Position numbers and translations under genes: made by a program
From: Deltaproteobacteria bacterium
GTDB taxonomy: Bacteria > Myxococcota_A > UBA796 > GCA-2862545
Assembly (NCBI GenBank): GCA_019307545.1
Contig: JAFDJI010000316.1
Coordinates: 1 to 5,257, forward strand
Length of the DNA: 5,257 nucleotides
Direction of reading: 5' to 3'
Notes under the pieces: model-generated
What the model was told of the DNA's origin: nothing
Databases searched by the model: none
The model's input: only the letters and a program-made list of their open reading frames with translations
Shown here: in pieces, positions 1 through 5,257 of the stretch
Layout: each line of letters begins with the position of its first letter
Numbering within the stretch: the stretch's first letter is position 1

Positions 1-305
1 CTGTTCCTCCCGACGAGGGCTACGGAGAGCGCAAGGGCGAAGGTCCGCAGGCAGTGCCCCGCGACGCCTTCCCGGCGGAGTTCCCACTGCAGGCGGGGAT
101 GCAGTTCGTAGCGCAGTCCCCCGAGGGGGATCGCTTCCCGCTGTGGATCACCAGCGTCGAGGACGACCAGGTCCATGTGGACCGCAACCACCCGCTGGCG
201 GGTGAGACCCTCCACTTCGCGGTGGAGATCACGGACATCCGTGACGCGACCGAGCAGGAACGGGAACACGGGCATCCGCACGGCCCGGACGACGATCACG
301 AGTAG
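1..305 (+). CDS. slyD: SlyD-type FKBP peptidyl-prolyl cis-trans isomerase (C-terminal part, cut by window edge)
   Basis: The gene enters from the left edge, so its start is missing; codons are in frame from base 3 and end at TAG 303-305, giving about 100 visible residues. The first visible residues read VPPDEGYGERKGEGPQAVPR, the familiar SlyD stretch preceding 'VPRxxF'. Further on are 'VEDDQVHVDRNHPLAGETLHF' in two halves (VEDDxVxVD and NHPLAGETLHF), where the chain returns from the inserted chaperone (IF) domain to the FKBP domain, then 'DATEQEREHGHPHG'. The tail is His/Asp rich (HGHPHGPDDDHE), like the metal-binding tail of E. coli SlyD but much shorter. Family knowledge: cytoplasmic folding helper with prolyl isomerase and chaperone activity, sometimes delivering Ni to hydrogenase. 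The nickel role is only inferred here. A terminator-like hairpin follows, so it is probably not co-transcribed with the next gene. Confidence 0.93.
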   Translation, partial: VPPDEGYGERKGEGPQAVPRDAFPAEFPLQAGMQFVAQSPEGDRFPLWITSVEDDQVHVDRNHPLAGETLHFAVEITDIRDATEQEREHGHPHGPDDDHE

Positions 306-317
306 CGCCAGGTGTTC

Positions 318-368
318 CCTCCGGATCCCGATGGGCCCGGCCCATGACAGCGGCCGGAGGATCATTTT
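318..368 (+). terminator. Nested hairpin plus T-tract after slyD, likely Rho-independent terminator
   Basis: A perfect 7-bp inverted repeat, CCTCCGG (318-324) and CCGGAGG (354-360), encloses a second perfect hairpin, ATGGGC-ccg-GCCCAT (331-345). It is followed by ATCATTTT (361-368), the only run of four T in this otherwise G/C-rich gap. The position, 13 bp after the slyD stop, fits termination of that transcript. Folding energy was not computed. The T-tract is short, so termination may be partial. Confidence 0.6.
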
Positions 369-415
369 GACGGACCCGGCGCGACACCGAACCGGCCACT
401 TCCGGTATCCTCCTC

Positions 416-426
416 GGGAGGGAGGG
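416..426 (+). promoter_or_regulatory. Ribosome binding site that fixes the start of the binding-protein/OmpA gene
   Basis: A purine-rich GGGAGGGAGGG ends 3 nt before ATG 430; the GGGAGG at 416-421 is 8 nt from the start codon, at normal Shine-Dalgarno spacing. The reading frame is open upstream as far as 175, but that extension overlaps slyD, encodes no recognisable protein and would bury the lipoprotein signal. This site therefore supports starting at 430. Confidence 0.65.
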
Positions 427-429
427 CGA

Positions 430-1683
430 ATGCGCTGGTTCGCGCTCGGAATGCTGTTCCCGATGGCTTGTGCACCCCCCGCGCCCCGCGACGTTGGCAA
501 CCCCACACTGCGGATCGCCGGGTCCCACACCGTGATGTCCCACCTGATGCCGATGCTCACCGATACGCACCAGCGCACCGTGGGAACGACTGACTTCGAT
601 CTTCAGGGTGGCGGCACCGGGGTGGGCCTTCGCGCAATGCTCGCCGGCGAAGTGGACATCGCAGCGGCGAGTCGCCGGCACATCCCGGCCGAGGAGGAGC
701 AGGCCCACGCCAACGGGTACAGCCTGACCGAACCCGGAGCGCGCCACATCGTCGCGGTGGACGTCCTCGCCCTCTCGGTCCACCCCAGCAACCCCATGGA
801 GTCGCTGACCTACGACCAGGTGATCGGCATCTGGTGCACCCGCTCCATCGACAACTGGTCGTTCCTCGGGCTCGAGGACAGGCCGATCCGGCCCCTCACC
901 CTCGAACCGCTGGCTGGCTCCAGGGCGCTGTTCGAGGACTTCTTCTGCGGTCCCCGGGGCATCCACTCCCACGTGGAGATCCTCTCCCAGGAGGCGATCA
1001 ACGAAGCACTGCGCACCGACCCCAACGCCATCGCCTACCTGAGCATGGCCGAGGTGTCCGGGAAGGTCATCGGGCTTCGCCCCGACGTCGCCGGACAGGC
1101 GCTGATGCCCAGCCAGCAGAACATCATCCGCGGTGCCTACCCGCTGTACCACGACCTGTACCTGTACACGCCAGGGCCGGCGCGCGGCACCAGCCTCTCC
1201 TTCCTCACCTGGATCGCCTCACCCGCCGGCCAGGAGGTCGTGGACGAGGCCCGCTTCGTGCCCCTGTTCCTGAGGCCGGAGCAGCTGGACGAGCCGAGAC
1301 CGCTGCGGGAGACCATCCACTTCGAGCCCGGAAGCAGCGTGCCGAACCAACGCAGCACGGCGCGAATCAAGCTCCTGGTGGCAGAGCTGACGGACCGGGT
1401 CGGGGAGTTCCGGCACGTGGTGCTGGAGGGCTACACGGACAACCAGGAGCCCGACCCCACCGATCTGTCCCTGGCACGCGCAGAAGCGGTGAAGGTCATC
1501 CTCGAGGCGGAGTTGCCCGGGATGTTCTTCGAGATCATTCCCCGGGGCGCGAGCAACCCAATCGCCCCCAACGAGACCCCGTACGGGCGACTCCGCAACC
1601 GCCGGGTCCAGATCTACCTGGCTGAGGAAGAGCAGGCGCGCTCGGAGATCGTGCCGGAGGAGACGGAAAACCTGGGCGGGTGA
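430..1683 (+). CDS. Lipoprotein with PstS-like substrate-binding domain fused to a C-terminal OmpA-like domain
   Basis: 417 residues. The short N-terminus (MRWFALGMLFPMAC) looks like a lipoprotein signal with Cys14 as the lipidated residue; the lipobox P-M-A-C is weak, lacking Leu at -3. Residues about 28-280 form a type II periplasmic binding fold of the PstS/PBP-like kind: GSHTV (31-35), GGGTGVG (60-66) and DIAAASR (76-82) correspond to anion-contacting loops of phosphate-binding proteins. The usual 'SGT' loop is replaced by AGSR (162-165), so the ligand is uncertain. Cys136 and Cys173 could form a disulfide. Residues about 294-400 are OmpA-like: GYTD (334-337), LARAEAV with Arg350, and NRRVQI (390-395). 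Asp337 and Arg350 match the pair that binds diaminopimelate in peptidoglycan. It probably sits in the periplasm, held by lipid and cell wall, as an anion sensor or scavenger. No pst permease genes lie nearby. The next gene starts 12 bp downstream. Function in detail is inferred. Confidence 0.85.
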   Translation: MRWFALGMLFPMACAPPAPRDVGNPTLRIAGSHTVMSHLMPMLTDTHQRTVGTTDFDLQGGGTGVGLRAMLAGEVDIAAASRRHIPAEEEQAHANGYSLTEPGARHIVAVDVLALSVHPSNPMESLTYDQVIGIWCTRSIDNWSFLGLEDRPIRPLTLEPLAGSRALFEDFFCGPRGIHSHVEILSQEAINEALRTDPNAIAYLSMAEVSGKVIGLRPDVAGQALMPSQQNIIRGAYPLYHDLYLYTPGPARGTSLSFLTWIASPAGQEVVDEARFVPLFLRPEQLDEPRPLRETIHFEPGSSVPNQRSTARIKLLVAELTDRVGEFRHVVLEGYTDNQEPDPTDLSLARAEAVKVILEAELPGMFFEIIPRGASNPIAPNETPYGRLRNRRVQIYLAEEEQARSEIVPEETENLGG

Positions 1684-1695
1684 CCGGGCGCTCCC

Positions 1696-3348
1696 ATGTC
1701 CGACCACGAGCGCCTCGAACAGCTTCTGGATCGCATCGACGGGCGACAGTACGGTGCCTACCGTGACCTGAAGGGCCGGTGGCGCCTGGGGGGGATCACC
1801 CTGTTCGTGGACCACGTGCAGGGCGACCCCTTCGCCGCTCCCACCCGGGTCCGCCTCCGCACCGCGTCCGATCTCGACCCGGGGATGCATCGGGACTCCG
1901 ACCAGCGCCTGGCCGCAGAGGACTGGCTGCTGCGCCGTTTCGGGGAGGGGCTCTTCGGTGCGAGCCGCGGAAGCGGGAAGTCTGGCCGACTGTACTGCTA
2001 CCGACCAGGTCCGGAGGTGGTGGAGCGCTCGGGGGTGCGCCTGCTGCGCGACGGCGACGTGGAAGTGCGCTTCTCGATGGGCCTCCCGGCACGGGGGCGG
2101 CGGATCCTGGGTCGGCAGGCGTGGGAGATGCTCACCCACGACGTGCCACGGGCGGCAAGACGCCTGGAGCCGGACCCCTCGCTCGAGGTCCAGGTTCGCT
2201 CGGTCGTCGCCCAACGTACCCTCCGAAGGCAGCTTCGCGACCGGGGACTGGTGGCCTTCGTCGCGGACGGCGCGATCCTGCCCCGCGCATCGGGCATCGA
2301 TCCGCAGCCGATGGCGAACGCCGTGCCCTTCGAGTCGCCCCCCTCGATGCGGGTGACCCTCGAGACCCCCTCGGGCGAGGTCTCGGGGATGGGGCTCCAG
2401 GGCGGAACCACCCTCGTCGTCGGGGGTGGGTTCCACGGCAAGTCCACCTTGCTCCAGGCGATTCAACGCGGGCACCTGGATCACGTCCCCGGCGACGGGC
2501 GCGAGCGGGTCGTGGCCGATCCCGACACCGTCAAGGTCCGCGCCGAGGACGGGCGCCGAGTCCGAGCCGTGGACATCTCGCCCTTCTTGGGCGACCTCCC
2601 CGGTGGGCGCACCACCCGTCCCTTCGACACCGAAGACGCGTCGGGCTCCACCTCCCAAGCCGCGGCGATCGTGGAGGCCGTGGAGGCTGGTGCGCGGGTG
2701 CTGCTGCTCGACGAGGACACCTCGGCGACGAACCTGCTGGTGCGAGACGAGCGAATGCGCCGCCTCATCCCCAGAGACCGGGAGCCGATCACCCCGCTGG
2801 TGGAGCGGGTCCGCCAGATGCACGAGCAGTGGGGGGTGTCCATCGTCATGGTGGTCGGTGGGGTCGGGGACTACCTGGCGGTCGCCGACCGGGTCATCGC
2901 CATGGACCACTTCCAGCCGCGGGAGGTCACCGCGGAGGCGCGTGCCCTCGCCCCGACGCGCCCCTCCGCGCCAGGTCCCCTCCCACCCATCGAGGATCGT
3001 GTCCCCCTCCGGGAGGGGCTCCGGCCAGACAAGGTGCGCGCCTACGACGAGCGCCGCCTTCGGTACGGGCAAGGCGAGGTGGAGCTTTCCGCCGTAGAGC
3101 AGATCCTCGACTCGGCGCACGCCGCGACCATCGGGGAAGCGCTGCGGCTGCTGCACGAGCAGTTGGTCAACGGGCGGCGTACGCTCCGCCAGGTCCTGGA
3201 TGCCCTGGACGCGATCCTCGACGACGAGGGGGTGGAGGCACTCTCACCCTGGTCGCACCCCACCAGCGACCTGGTGCGGCCGAGACGCCACGAGGTCGCA
3301 GCAGCGCTCTCCCGGTTGCGCACCCTGGAGGTCGCAACAAGCCGCTGA
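1696..3348 (+). CDS. Predicted ATPase of the ABC class (PF09818/COG3044)
   Basis: 550 residues, full length for this family. The N-terminal domain carries the family hallmarks IDGRQYGAYRDLKG (14-27), FVDHVQGDPFAAPTR (37-51), SRGSGKSGR (90-98) and GLPARGRRILG (129-139). The ATPase core has DISPFLGDLPGG (from 293), Walker A GGGFHGKST (243-251, Lys249), ASGSTSQ (315-321) in place of the ABC signature LSGGQ, and Walker B VLLLDEDTSATN (335-346, with Asp339 and Glu340). The usual H-loop is replaced by VVGGVGDY (386-393), as is normal in this family. There is no transmembrane segment, so it is not a transporter by itself and is expected to be cytoplasmic. Family knowledge: the trypanosome relative MRB1590 is an RNA-editing factor with an RNA-binding pore; bacterial roles are largely unknown. 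The start is supported by alignment with the family N-terminus; the Shine-Dalgarno is poor, so translation may be coupled to the gene ending 12 bp upstream. All catalytic residues look intact. A link to the upstream lipoprotein is suggested only by spacing. Confidence 0.92.
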   Translation: MSDHERLEQLLDRIDGRQYGAYRDLKGRWRLGGITLFVDHVQGDPFAAPTRVRLRTASDLDPGMHRDSDQRLAAEDWLLRRFGEGLFGASRGSGKSGRLYCYRPGPEVVERSGVRLLRDGDVEVRFSMGLPARGRRILGRQAWEMLTHDVPRAARRLEPDPSLEVQVRSVVAQRTLRRQLRDRGLVAFVADGAILPRASGIDPQPMANAVPFESPPSMRVTLETPSGEVSGMGLQGGTTLVVGGGFHGKSTLLQAIQRGHLDHVPGDGRERVVADPDTVKVRAEDGRRVRAVDISPFLGDLPGGRTTRPFDTEDASGSTSQAAAIVEAVEAGARVLLLDEDTSATNLLVRDERMRRLIPRDREPITPLVERVRQMHEQWGVSIVMVVGGVGDYLAVADRVIAMDHFQPREVTAEARALAPTRPSAPGPLPPIEDRVPLREGLRPDKVRAYDERRLRYGQGEVELSAVEQILDSAHAATIGEALRLLHEQLVNGRRTLRQVLDALDAILDDEGVEALSPWSHPTSDLVRPRRHEVAAALSRLRTLEVATSR

Positions 3349-3356
3349 GCACTCAG
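3345..3356. repeat. Palindrome spanning the two convergent stop codons
   Basis: CTGAG-CA-CTCAG covers the TGA of the ATPase gene (3346-3348) and the reverse-strand TGA of the next gene (3353-3355), which lie 4 bp apart. Two facing TGA codons produce part of this symmetry automatically. No T-tract flanks it on either strand, so it is a weak candidate for a bidirectional terminator. Confidence 0.35.
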
Positions 3357-3877
3357 GCCAAGAGAGCCAGGTAGGCCACCGCCAGGCCCATCCCAAACAC
3401 GGCGACGCTGCTCACGAGTGGAATGGCGAAGGCCCACAGGGGAATGGGTGGCGGAGGTGGCGTCTCCTCGCGCTCTGGAGCCGTCTCCATGGTCCCCTCC
3501 CGGAACCAGTCCGCGTCCACATCGTCGAACTCCAACTCAGCCGGACCTGCGAGCCGCTCCGGGGGCAGGGGGAAAACCTCCACCGTGGCGAGGCTTGGCT
3601 CGATGGTGGCGCGACGCAGGTGGGCCGGGACGTCGGGCACCTGTGCCGGGCGTTGCACCGGCGGGTTGGCAGAGCGAACCTGGATCGGGGGCTCCGGCTC
3701 GACCCCCGGCCACACCGGGGCATCCATGGATGGCGTGCTCCGGGCGGCCCGGGCCGGTCGCGACCTACGGTCCACCCGGGGCCACACCGGGGCGTCGAAC
3801 GCCAATGCGGGGGCCGGAGCACTCCGCATCCGGCGGGGGCTCCCGAGAAGATCGAACGAATCCATGAACGTGGTCAC
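3353..3877 (-). CDS. Unrecognised proline-rich protein with a C-terminal membrane anchor
   Basis: 174 residues from the chosen GTG start at 3877, which has GAGAGG 6 nt upstream; ATG 3865 and GTG 3907 are in-frame alternatives. I do not recognise the family. The protein has no signal peptide. Its N-terminal 140 residues are rich in Pro, Arg and Ala and look disordered, with a six-residue motif DAPVWP at 28-33 and again at 52-57, each followed by a variable residue and Val. An acidic stretch (EFDDVDADWF) and a PPPPPIP segment precede one hydrophobic helix, about residues 149-172, that ends the protein. This is the arrangement of a tail-anchored inner-membrane protein facing the cytoplasm. Third codon positions are mostly G/C in this frame and strand, which supports a real gene over the overlapping + strand frames. 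It follows the lipoprotein gene by 119 bp and converges with the ATPase gene. Pro-rich repeats suggest a binding or scaffold role, which is only a guess. Confidence 0.72.
   Translation of the reverse strand: MTTFMDSFDLLGSPRRMRSAPAPALAFDAPVWPRVDRRSRPARAARSTPSMDAPVWPGVEPEPPIQVRSANPPVQRPAQVPDVPAHLRRATIEPSLATVEVFPLPPERLAGPAELEFDDVDADWFREGTMETAPEREETPPPPPIPLWAFAIPLVSSVAVFGMGLAVAYLALLA
3708..3793 (-). repeat. Short direct repeat encoding the duplicated DAPVWP motif
   Basis: The 14-bp sequence GGCCACACCGGGGC (+ strand) occurs exactly at 3708-3721 and 3780-3793, 72 bp (24 codons) apart and in the same frame of the - strand gene. Each copy encodes the APVWP part of the DAPVWP motif. Sequence between the copies is not repeated, so this is a short conserved peptide motif, not a long recent tandem duplication. 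Confidence 0.7.
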
Positions 3878-3883
3878 CCCACA

Positions 3884-3889
3884 CCTCTC
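3884..3889 (-). promoter_or_regulatory. Shine-Dalgarno favouring the GTG start at 3877
   Basis: On the - strand GAGAGG is followed by six bases (TGTGGG) and then GTG (3877-3875). The downstream ATG at 3865 has only a GGGGTGA-like sequence and the upstream GTG at 3907 has nothing convincing. This spacing makes GTG 3877 the best start, without excluding ATG 3865. Confidence 0.5.
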
Positions 3890-3959
3890 GGTCTCTGTAC
3901 AAGACACCGCTGACGGACGAAGCCGTCACCTCATTCGGGTGTCATGCCCCGGGGTGACA
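3890..3959 (-). promoter_or_regulatory. Cluster of three dyads in the leader of the membrane-anchor gene
   Basis: The 119-bp gap between the - strand genes (3878-3996) holds three inverted repeats: GGTCTCT...AGACACC (3890-3908, 6 of 7 pairs, 5-bp centre), TGACGG-acgaag-CCGTCA (3911-3928, perfect 6-bp arms) and TGTCA-N10-TGACA (3940-3959, 7 of 10 positions symmetric across the half-sites). GTCACC (3925-3930) can also pair with GGTGAC (3953-3958), giving an alternative fold. They could be operators or a structured mRNA leader. No convincing -35/-10 pair was found, and function is inferred. Confidence 0.35.
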
Positions 3960-3987
3960 GGAAGCGACAATTACGACCGGTGATTCC

Positions 3988-4006
3988 CTCGGACCGTCAC
4001 TCCGAG
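3988..4006 (-). terminator. Hairpin overlapping the stop codon of the lipoprotein gene
   Basis: On the - strand CTCGGA-GTGACGG-TCCGAG forms a perfect 6-bp stem with a 7-nt loop that contains the TGA stop (3999-3997). No T-tract follows. It may help end or stabilise the lipoprotein transcript, but could be chance in G/C-rich DNA. Confidence 0.3.
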
Positions 4007-4932
4007 TAGTTCTCGTCGAGCCAGTCTTCCTGGGCTTCCAGGTTGTCGTCGATGCCGCTCCGGGTCTGGGCTGCGACCACGTCGTCGCCGATGTTGAGCC
4101 CGTCGAACTCGGTCTGCGACCACAGGGCGAGCATGCGCAGAGCGCCACCTCCGATAGAGTCGGCGGTCCACTCCCCATCGTCCGCGTTCTCCTCGGTGCC
4201 GTCCCGCACGAAGCCGTGGCCGTCGCGCGGGACCCACACCTCGATGGTGTAGGCCTGCAGGATGTGGGTGTTGCCGTTCACGCCCTCTCCGACCTCGGTC
4301 ATCCAGGCCCGCGCTGCGAAGCCCCACCGCGGATCGCCCTCGTTGACGGCCTCCTCCCCGGGCGGCACATCCGCCGGGTCGGGGAGGTTGAGGTCGATCC
4401 ACCGGAAGTCCTTGTAGAAGTCGTAGGGGACCGTCATCAGGATGTTCTCCTTGATGAGGTCGTTCCAGGTGACCAGGGTCCCGCAGTCGTGGTCGTACCA
4501 GCAATCCTCGGTGTCCTCGAGGAAGTGGCGCTCGAAGAAGTTGGGCGAATAGGGCTCCACGACCCGCTGATCATCCATGAGCGGGATCAACGCGTGACCG
4601 GGGATGTCGTAGGCAGAGACCCCGGCCACCGCCACCGGGAGCGCGTCCTCCGGGGGAGCACCCGTGCGTTCGATGTCGGCGACGTCGTCCAAGGTGAGGC
4701 GCGCAGGCGTCAGGGCCCGGTCTCTGGAGTGGTTCGCCTCCACGTCCATGCCCAGGTAGATCTGCTCCTCCAGCGTTCGGAGGGCGTAGGCGAGGTCCGC
4801 CGCCTCCCCGTCGAAGGACCGGAACACGAACACCGCTGCATCGCTGAACTCGGGGTTGGCAGCGGGTGGCGCCTTGCCGCATCCCATGACGAGCAGCACC
4901 AGGGTGGAGACGAGAGCCGAGCAGAAGCGCAA
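3997..4932 (-). CDS. Unrecognised lipoprotein
   Basis: 311 residues from the TTG start at 4932, chosen because GGAGG lies 5 nt upstream and it gives a compact signal: Arg2, a hydrophobic core (ALVSTLVLLV) and lipobox V-M-G-C with Cys18 lipidated. The frame is also open from a TTG at 4950, which lacks a good ribosome site. After Cys18, Gly19 and Lys20 give no Asp-type inner-membrane retention signal, so the outer membrane is plausible if E. coli rules apply. I recognise no domain in the mature part. It starts with FSDAAVFVFRSFDGE, has mixed helix and strand character with many Asp/Glu and aromatic residues, and contains a close Cys pair (CWYDHDC, Cys144 and Cys150) that could form a disulfide in the periplasm. 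There are no repeats or membrane helices beyond the signal. It lies 63 bp downstream of the sulfatase gene on the same strand and may share its transcript. Confidence 0.85.
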   Translation of the reverse strand: MRFCSALVSTLVLLVMGCGKAPPAANPEFSDAAVFVFRSFDGEAADLAYALRTLEEQIYLGMDVEANHSRDRALTPARLTLDDVADIERTGAPPEDALPVAVAGVSAYDIPGHALIPLMDDQRVVEPYSPNFFERHFLEDTEDCWYDHDCGTLVTWNDLIKENILMTVPYDFYKDFRWIDLNLPDPADVPPGEEAVNEGDPRWGFAARAWMTEVGEGVNGNTHILQAYTIEVWVPRDGHGFVRDGTEENADDGEWTADSIGGGALRMLALWSQTEFDGLNIGDDVVAAQTRSGIDDNLEAQEDWLDENYSE

Positions 4933-4937
4933 CGAGA

Positions 4938-4942
4938 CCTCC
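4938..4942 (-). promoter_or_regulatory. Shine-Dalgarno deciding the TTG start of the lipoprotein
   Basis: On the - strand GGAGG (4942-4938) is followed by five bases (TCTCG) and TTG (4932-4930). This is the strongest ribosome-binding match in the area, and it makes TTG 4932 more likely than the in-frame TTG at 4950, which lies upstream of the site. Confidence 0.65.
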
Positions 4943-4995
4943 GAACGCAACAGTCCGGCTATTTACACGATAGTTGCTCCGAGCGCGACCGGATT

Positions 4996-5257
4996 TCAGC
5001 GGAGGTAGCCCAGCGCCTTCAACTCCGCGACGTCCTCGGCATCGATCGCACCGGTCACCGGGCCGTGCGCCTGGCGGAAGACCTCTGCTTTGTCGACCTC
5101 CTCCCCGAGCCAGTCGTCGAGCCGTTTTCGGAGGGCGAGCTGGATGGCTCCCGTCGTCCGGGCCTCACAGGGATCGGCGGCGAGGTCGAAGGGCCATTCC
5201 GAGGTGCCCTGACGCACCAGCTTCTGCTTGTCGCCGTCGATCATCGCGTAGATCTGC
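4996..5257 (-). CDS. Sulfatase family protein (C-terminal end, cut by window edge)
   Basis: The frame is open through the right edge (last complete codon ends at 5256, reading QIYA before the first visible Met), so only about the last 87 residues are seen. An ATG at 5244 lies inside the gene and is unlikely to be the start. The segment 'MIDGDKQKLVRQG...FDLAADPCEARTTG' matches the end of type I sulfatases (arylsulfatase/alkaline phosphatase superfamily), where a strand 'dgryKLi' is followed by 'LYDLxxDPxExxN'. The last residues, DVAELKALGYLR, match the frequent sulfatase ending 'LrxLGYl'. Family knowledge: hydrolysis of sulfate esters using a formylglycine made from Cys or Ser in C/S-x-P-x-R. 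That active site lies outside the window, so activity, substrate and signal peptide cannot be judged. The lipoprotein gene follows by 63 bp. A related phosphodiesterase or phosphoglycerol transferase-like member is possible. Confidence 0.75.
   Translation of the reverse strand, partial: QIYAMIDGDKQKLVRQGTSEWPFDLAADPCEARTTGAIQLALRKRLDDWLGEEVDKAEVFRQAHGPVTGAIDAEDVAELKALGYLR

Noticed and set aside
367..411. Possible promoter TTGACG (367-372) with TATCCT (406-411)
   Set aside because: The spacing is 33 bp, far from 16-18, and TTGACG overlaps the terminator T-tract; no other suitable -10 was seen at the correct distance.
175..429. N-terminal extension of the PstS/OmpA frame up to the ATG at 175
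   Set aside because: It overlaps slyD, passes through the terminator hairpin and is Arg/Thr-rich without homology; ATG 430 has a ribosome site and begins a lipoprotein signal.
834..1625. A 263-codon + strand frame and a 307-codon - strand frame overlapping the PstS/OmpA gene
   Set aside because: Both translate to Arg/Pro/Gly-rich sequence without domains, while the 430-1683 frame holds clear binding-protein and OmpA motifs.
1219..3156. A 645-codon open frame on the - strand opposite the ATPase gene
   Set aside because: The + strand encodes a protein with every hallmark of COG3044. The opposite frame has low-complexity His/Arg/Gly/Leu-rich translation with no motif, as expected from G/C-rich codon bias.
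1696..3348. The ATPase as a PstB-like transporter subunit serving the upstream PstS-like protein
   Set aside because: It is twice the length of PstB, lacks the LSGGQ signature and the His switch, and matches COG3044 along its entire length; no permease genes are present.
3200..3983. Long + strand frames across the membrane-anchor gene
   Set aside because: They lack ribosome sites and recognisable motifs; the - strand frame has G/C-rich third positions, a ribosome site and a clean C-terminal membrane helix.
4933..4995. AT-rich patch (TATCGTGTAAAT on the - strand) as promoter of the lipoprotein gene
   Set aside because: The -10-like hexamers match only 4 of 6 and no -35-like element sits at 16-18 bp. 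The 5-bp TCCGG/CCGGA repeat with a 30-nt loop is too weak for a terminator call.

Overview
High-GC bacterial window with six protein genes and almost no spare DNA. The mix suggests a Gram-negative, Myxococcota-like (deltaproteobacterial-type) genome: a His-rich SlyD tail, two lipoproteins, an OmpA-type peptidoglycan anchor, a sulfatase, and strong G/C bias at third codon positions. This placement is an inference; no rRNA or marker gene is present.

Left half, + strand: the C-terminal end of a SlyD-type FKBP prolyl isomerase enters from the left edge and is followed by a nested hairpin with a T-tract, a likely terminator (318-368). Next comes a probable two-gene unit. The first gene encodes a lipoprotein that joins a PstS-like periplasmic binding domain to an OmpA-like peptidoglycan-binding domain (430-1683). 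The second, 12 bp downstream, encodes a full-length 'predicted ATPase of the ABC class' (PF09818/COG3044; 1696-3348), a stand-alone cytoplasmic ABC-type ATPase whose trypanosome relative MRB1590 binds RNA.

Right half, - strand: the end of a sulfatase gene (4996 to the right edge), then an unrecognised lipoprotein (3997-4932, TTG start after a GGAGG), then a small proline-rich protein with a C-terminal membrane anchor and a duplicated DAPVWP motif (3353-3877). The ATPase and membrane-anchor genes converge with only 4 bp between their stops.

How the genes cooperate is not clear from the sequence. Most products belong to, or are tethered to, the cell envelope, but there are no transport permeases, no defence genes, no mobile elements, and no RNA genes or CRISPR. 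The points most worth a second look are the binding-protein/OmpA fusion with an altered ligand motif, its tight linkage to the COG3044 ATPase, the two unrecognised - strand envelope proteins, and a cluster of dyads in the 119-bp gap before the membrane-anchor gene.
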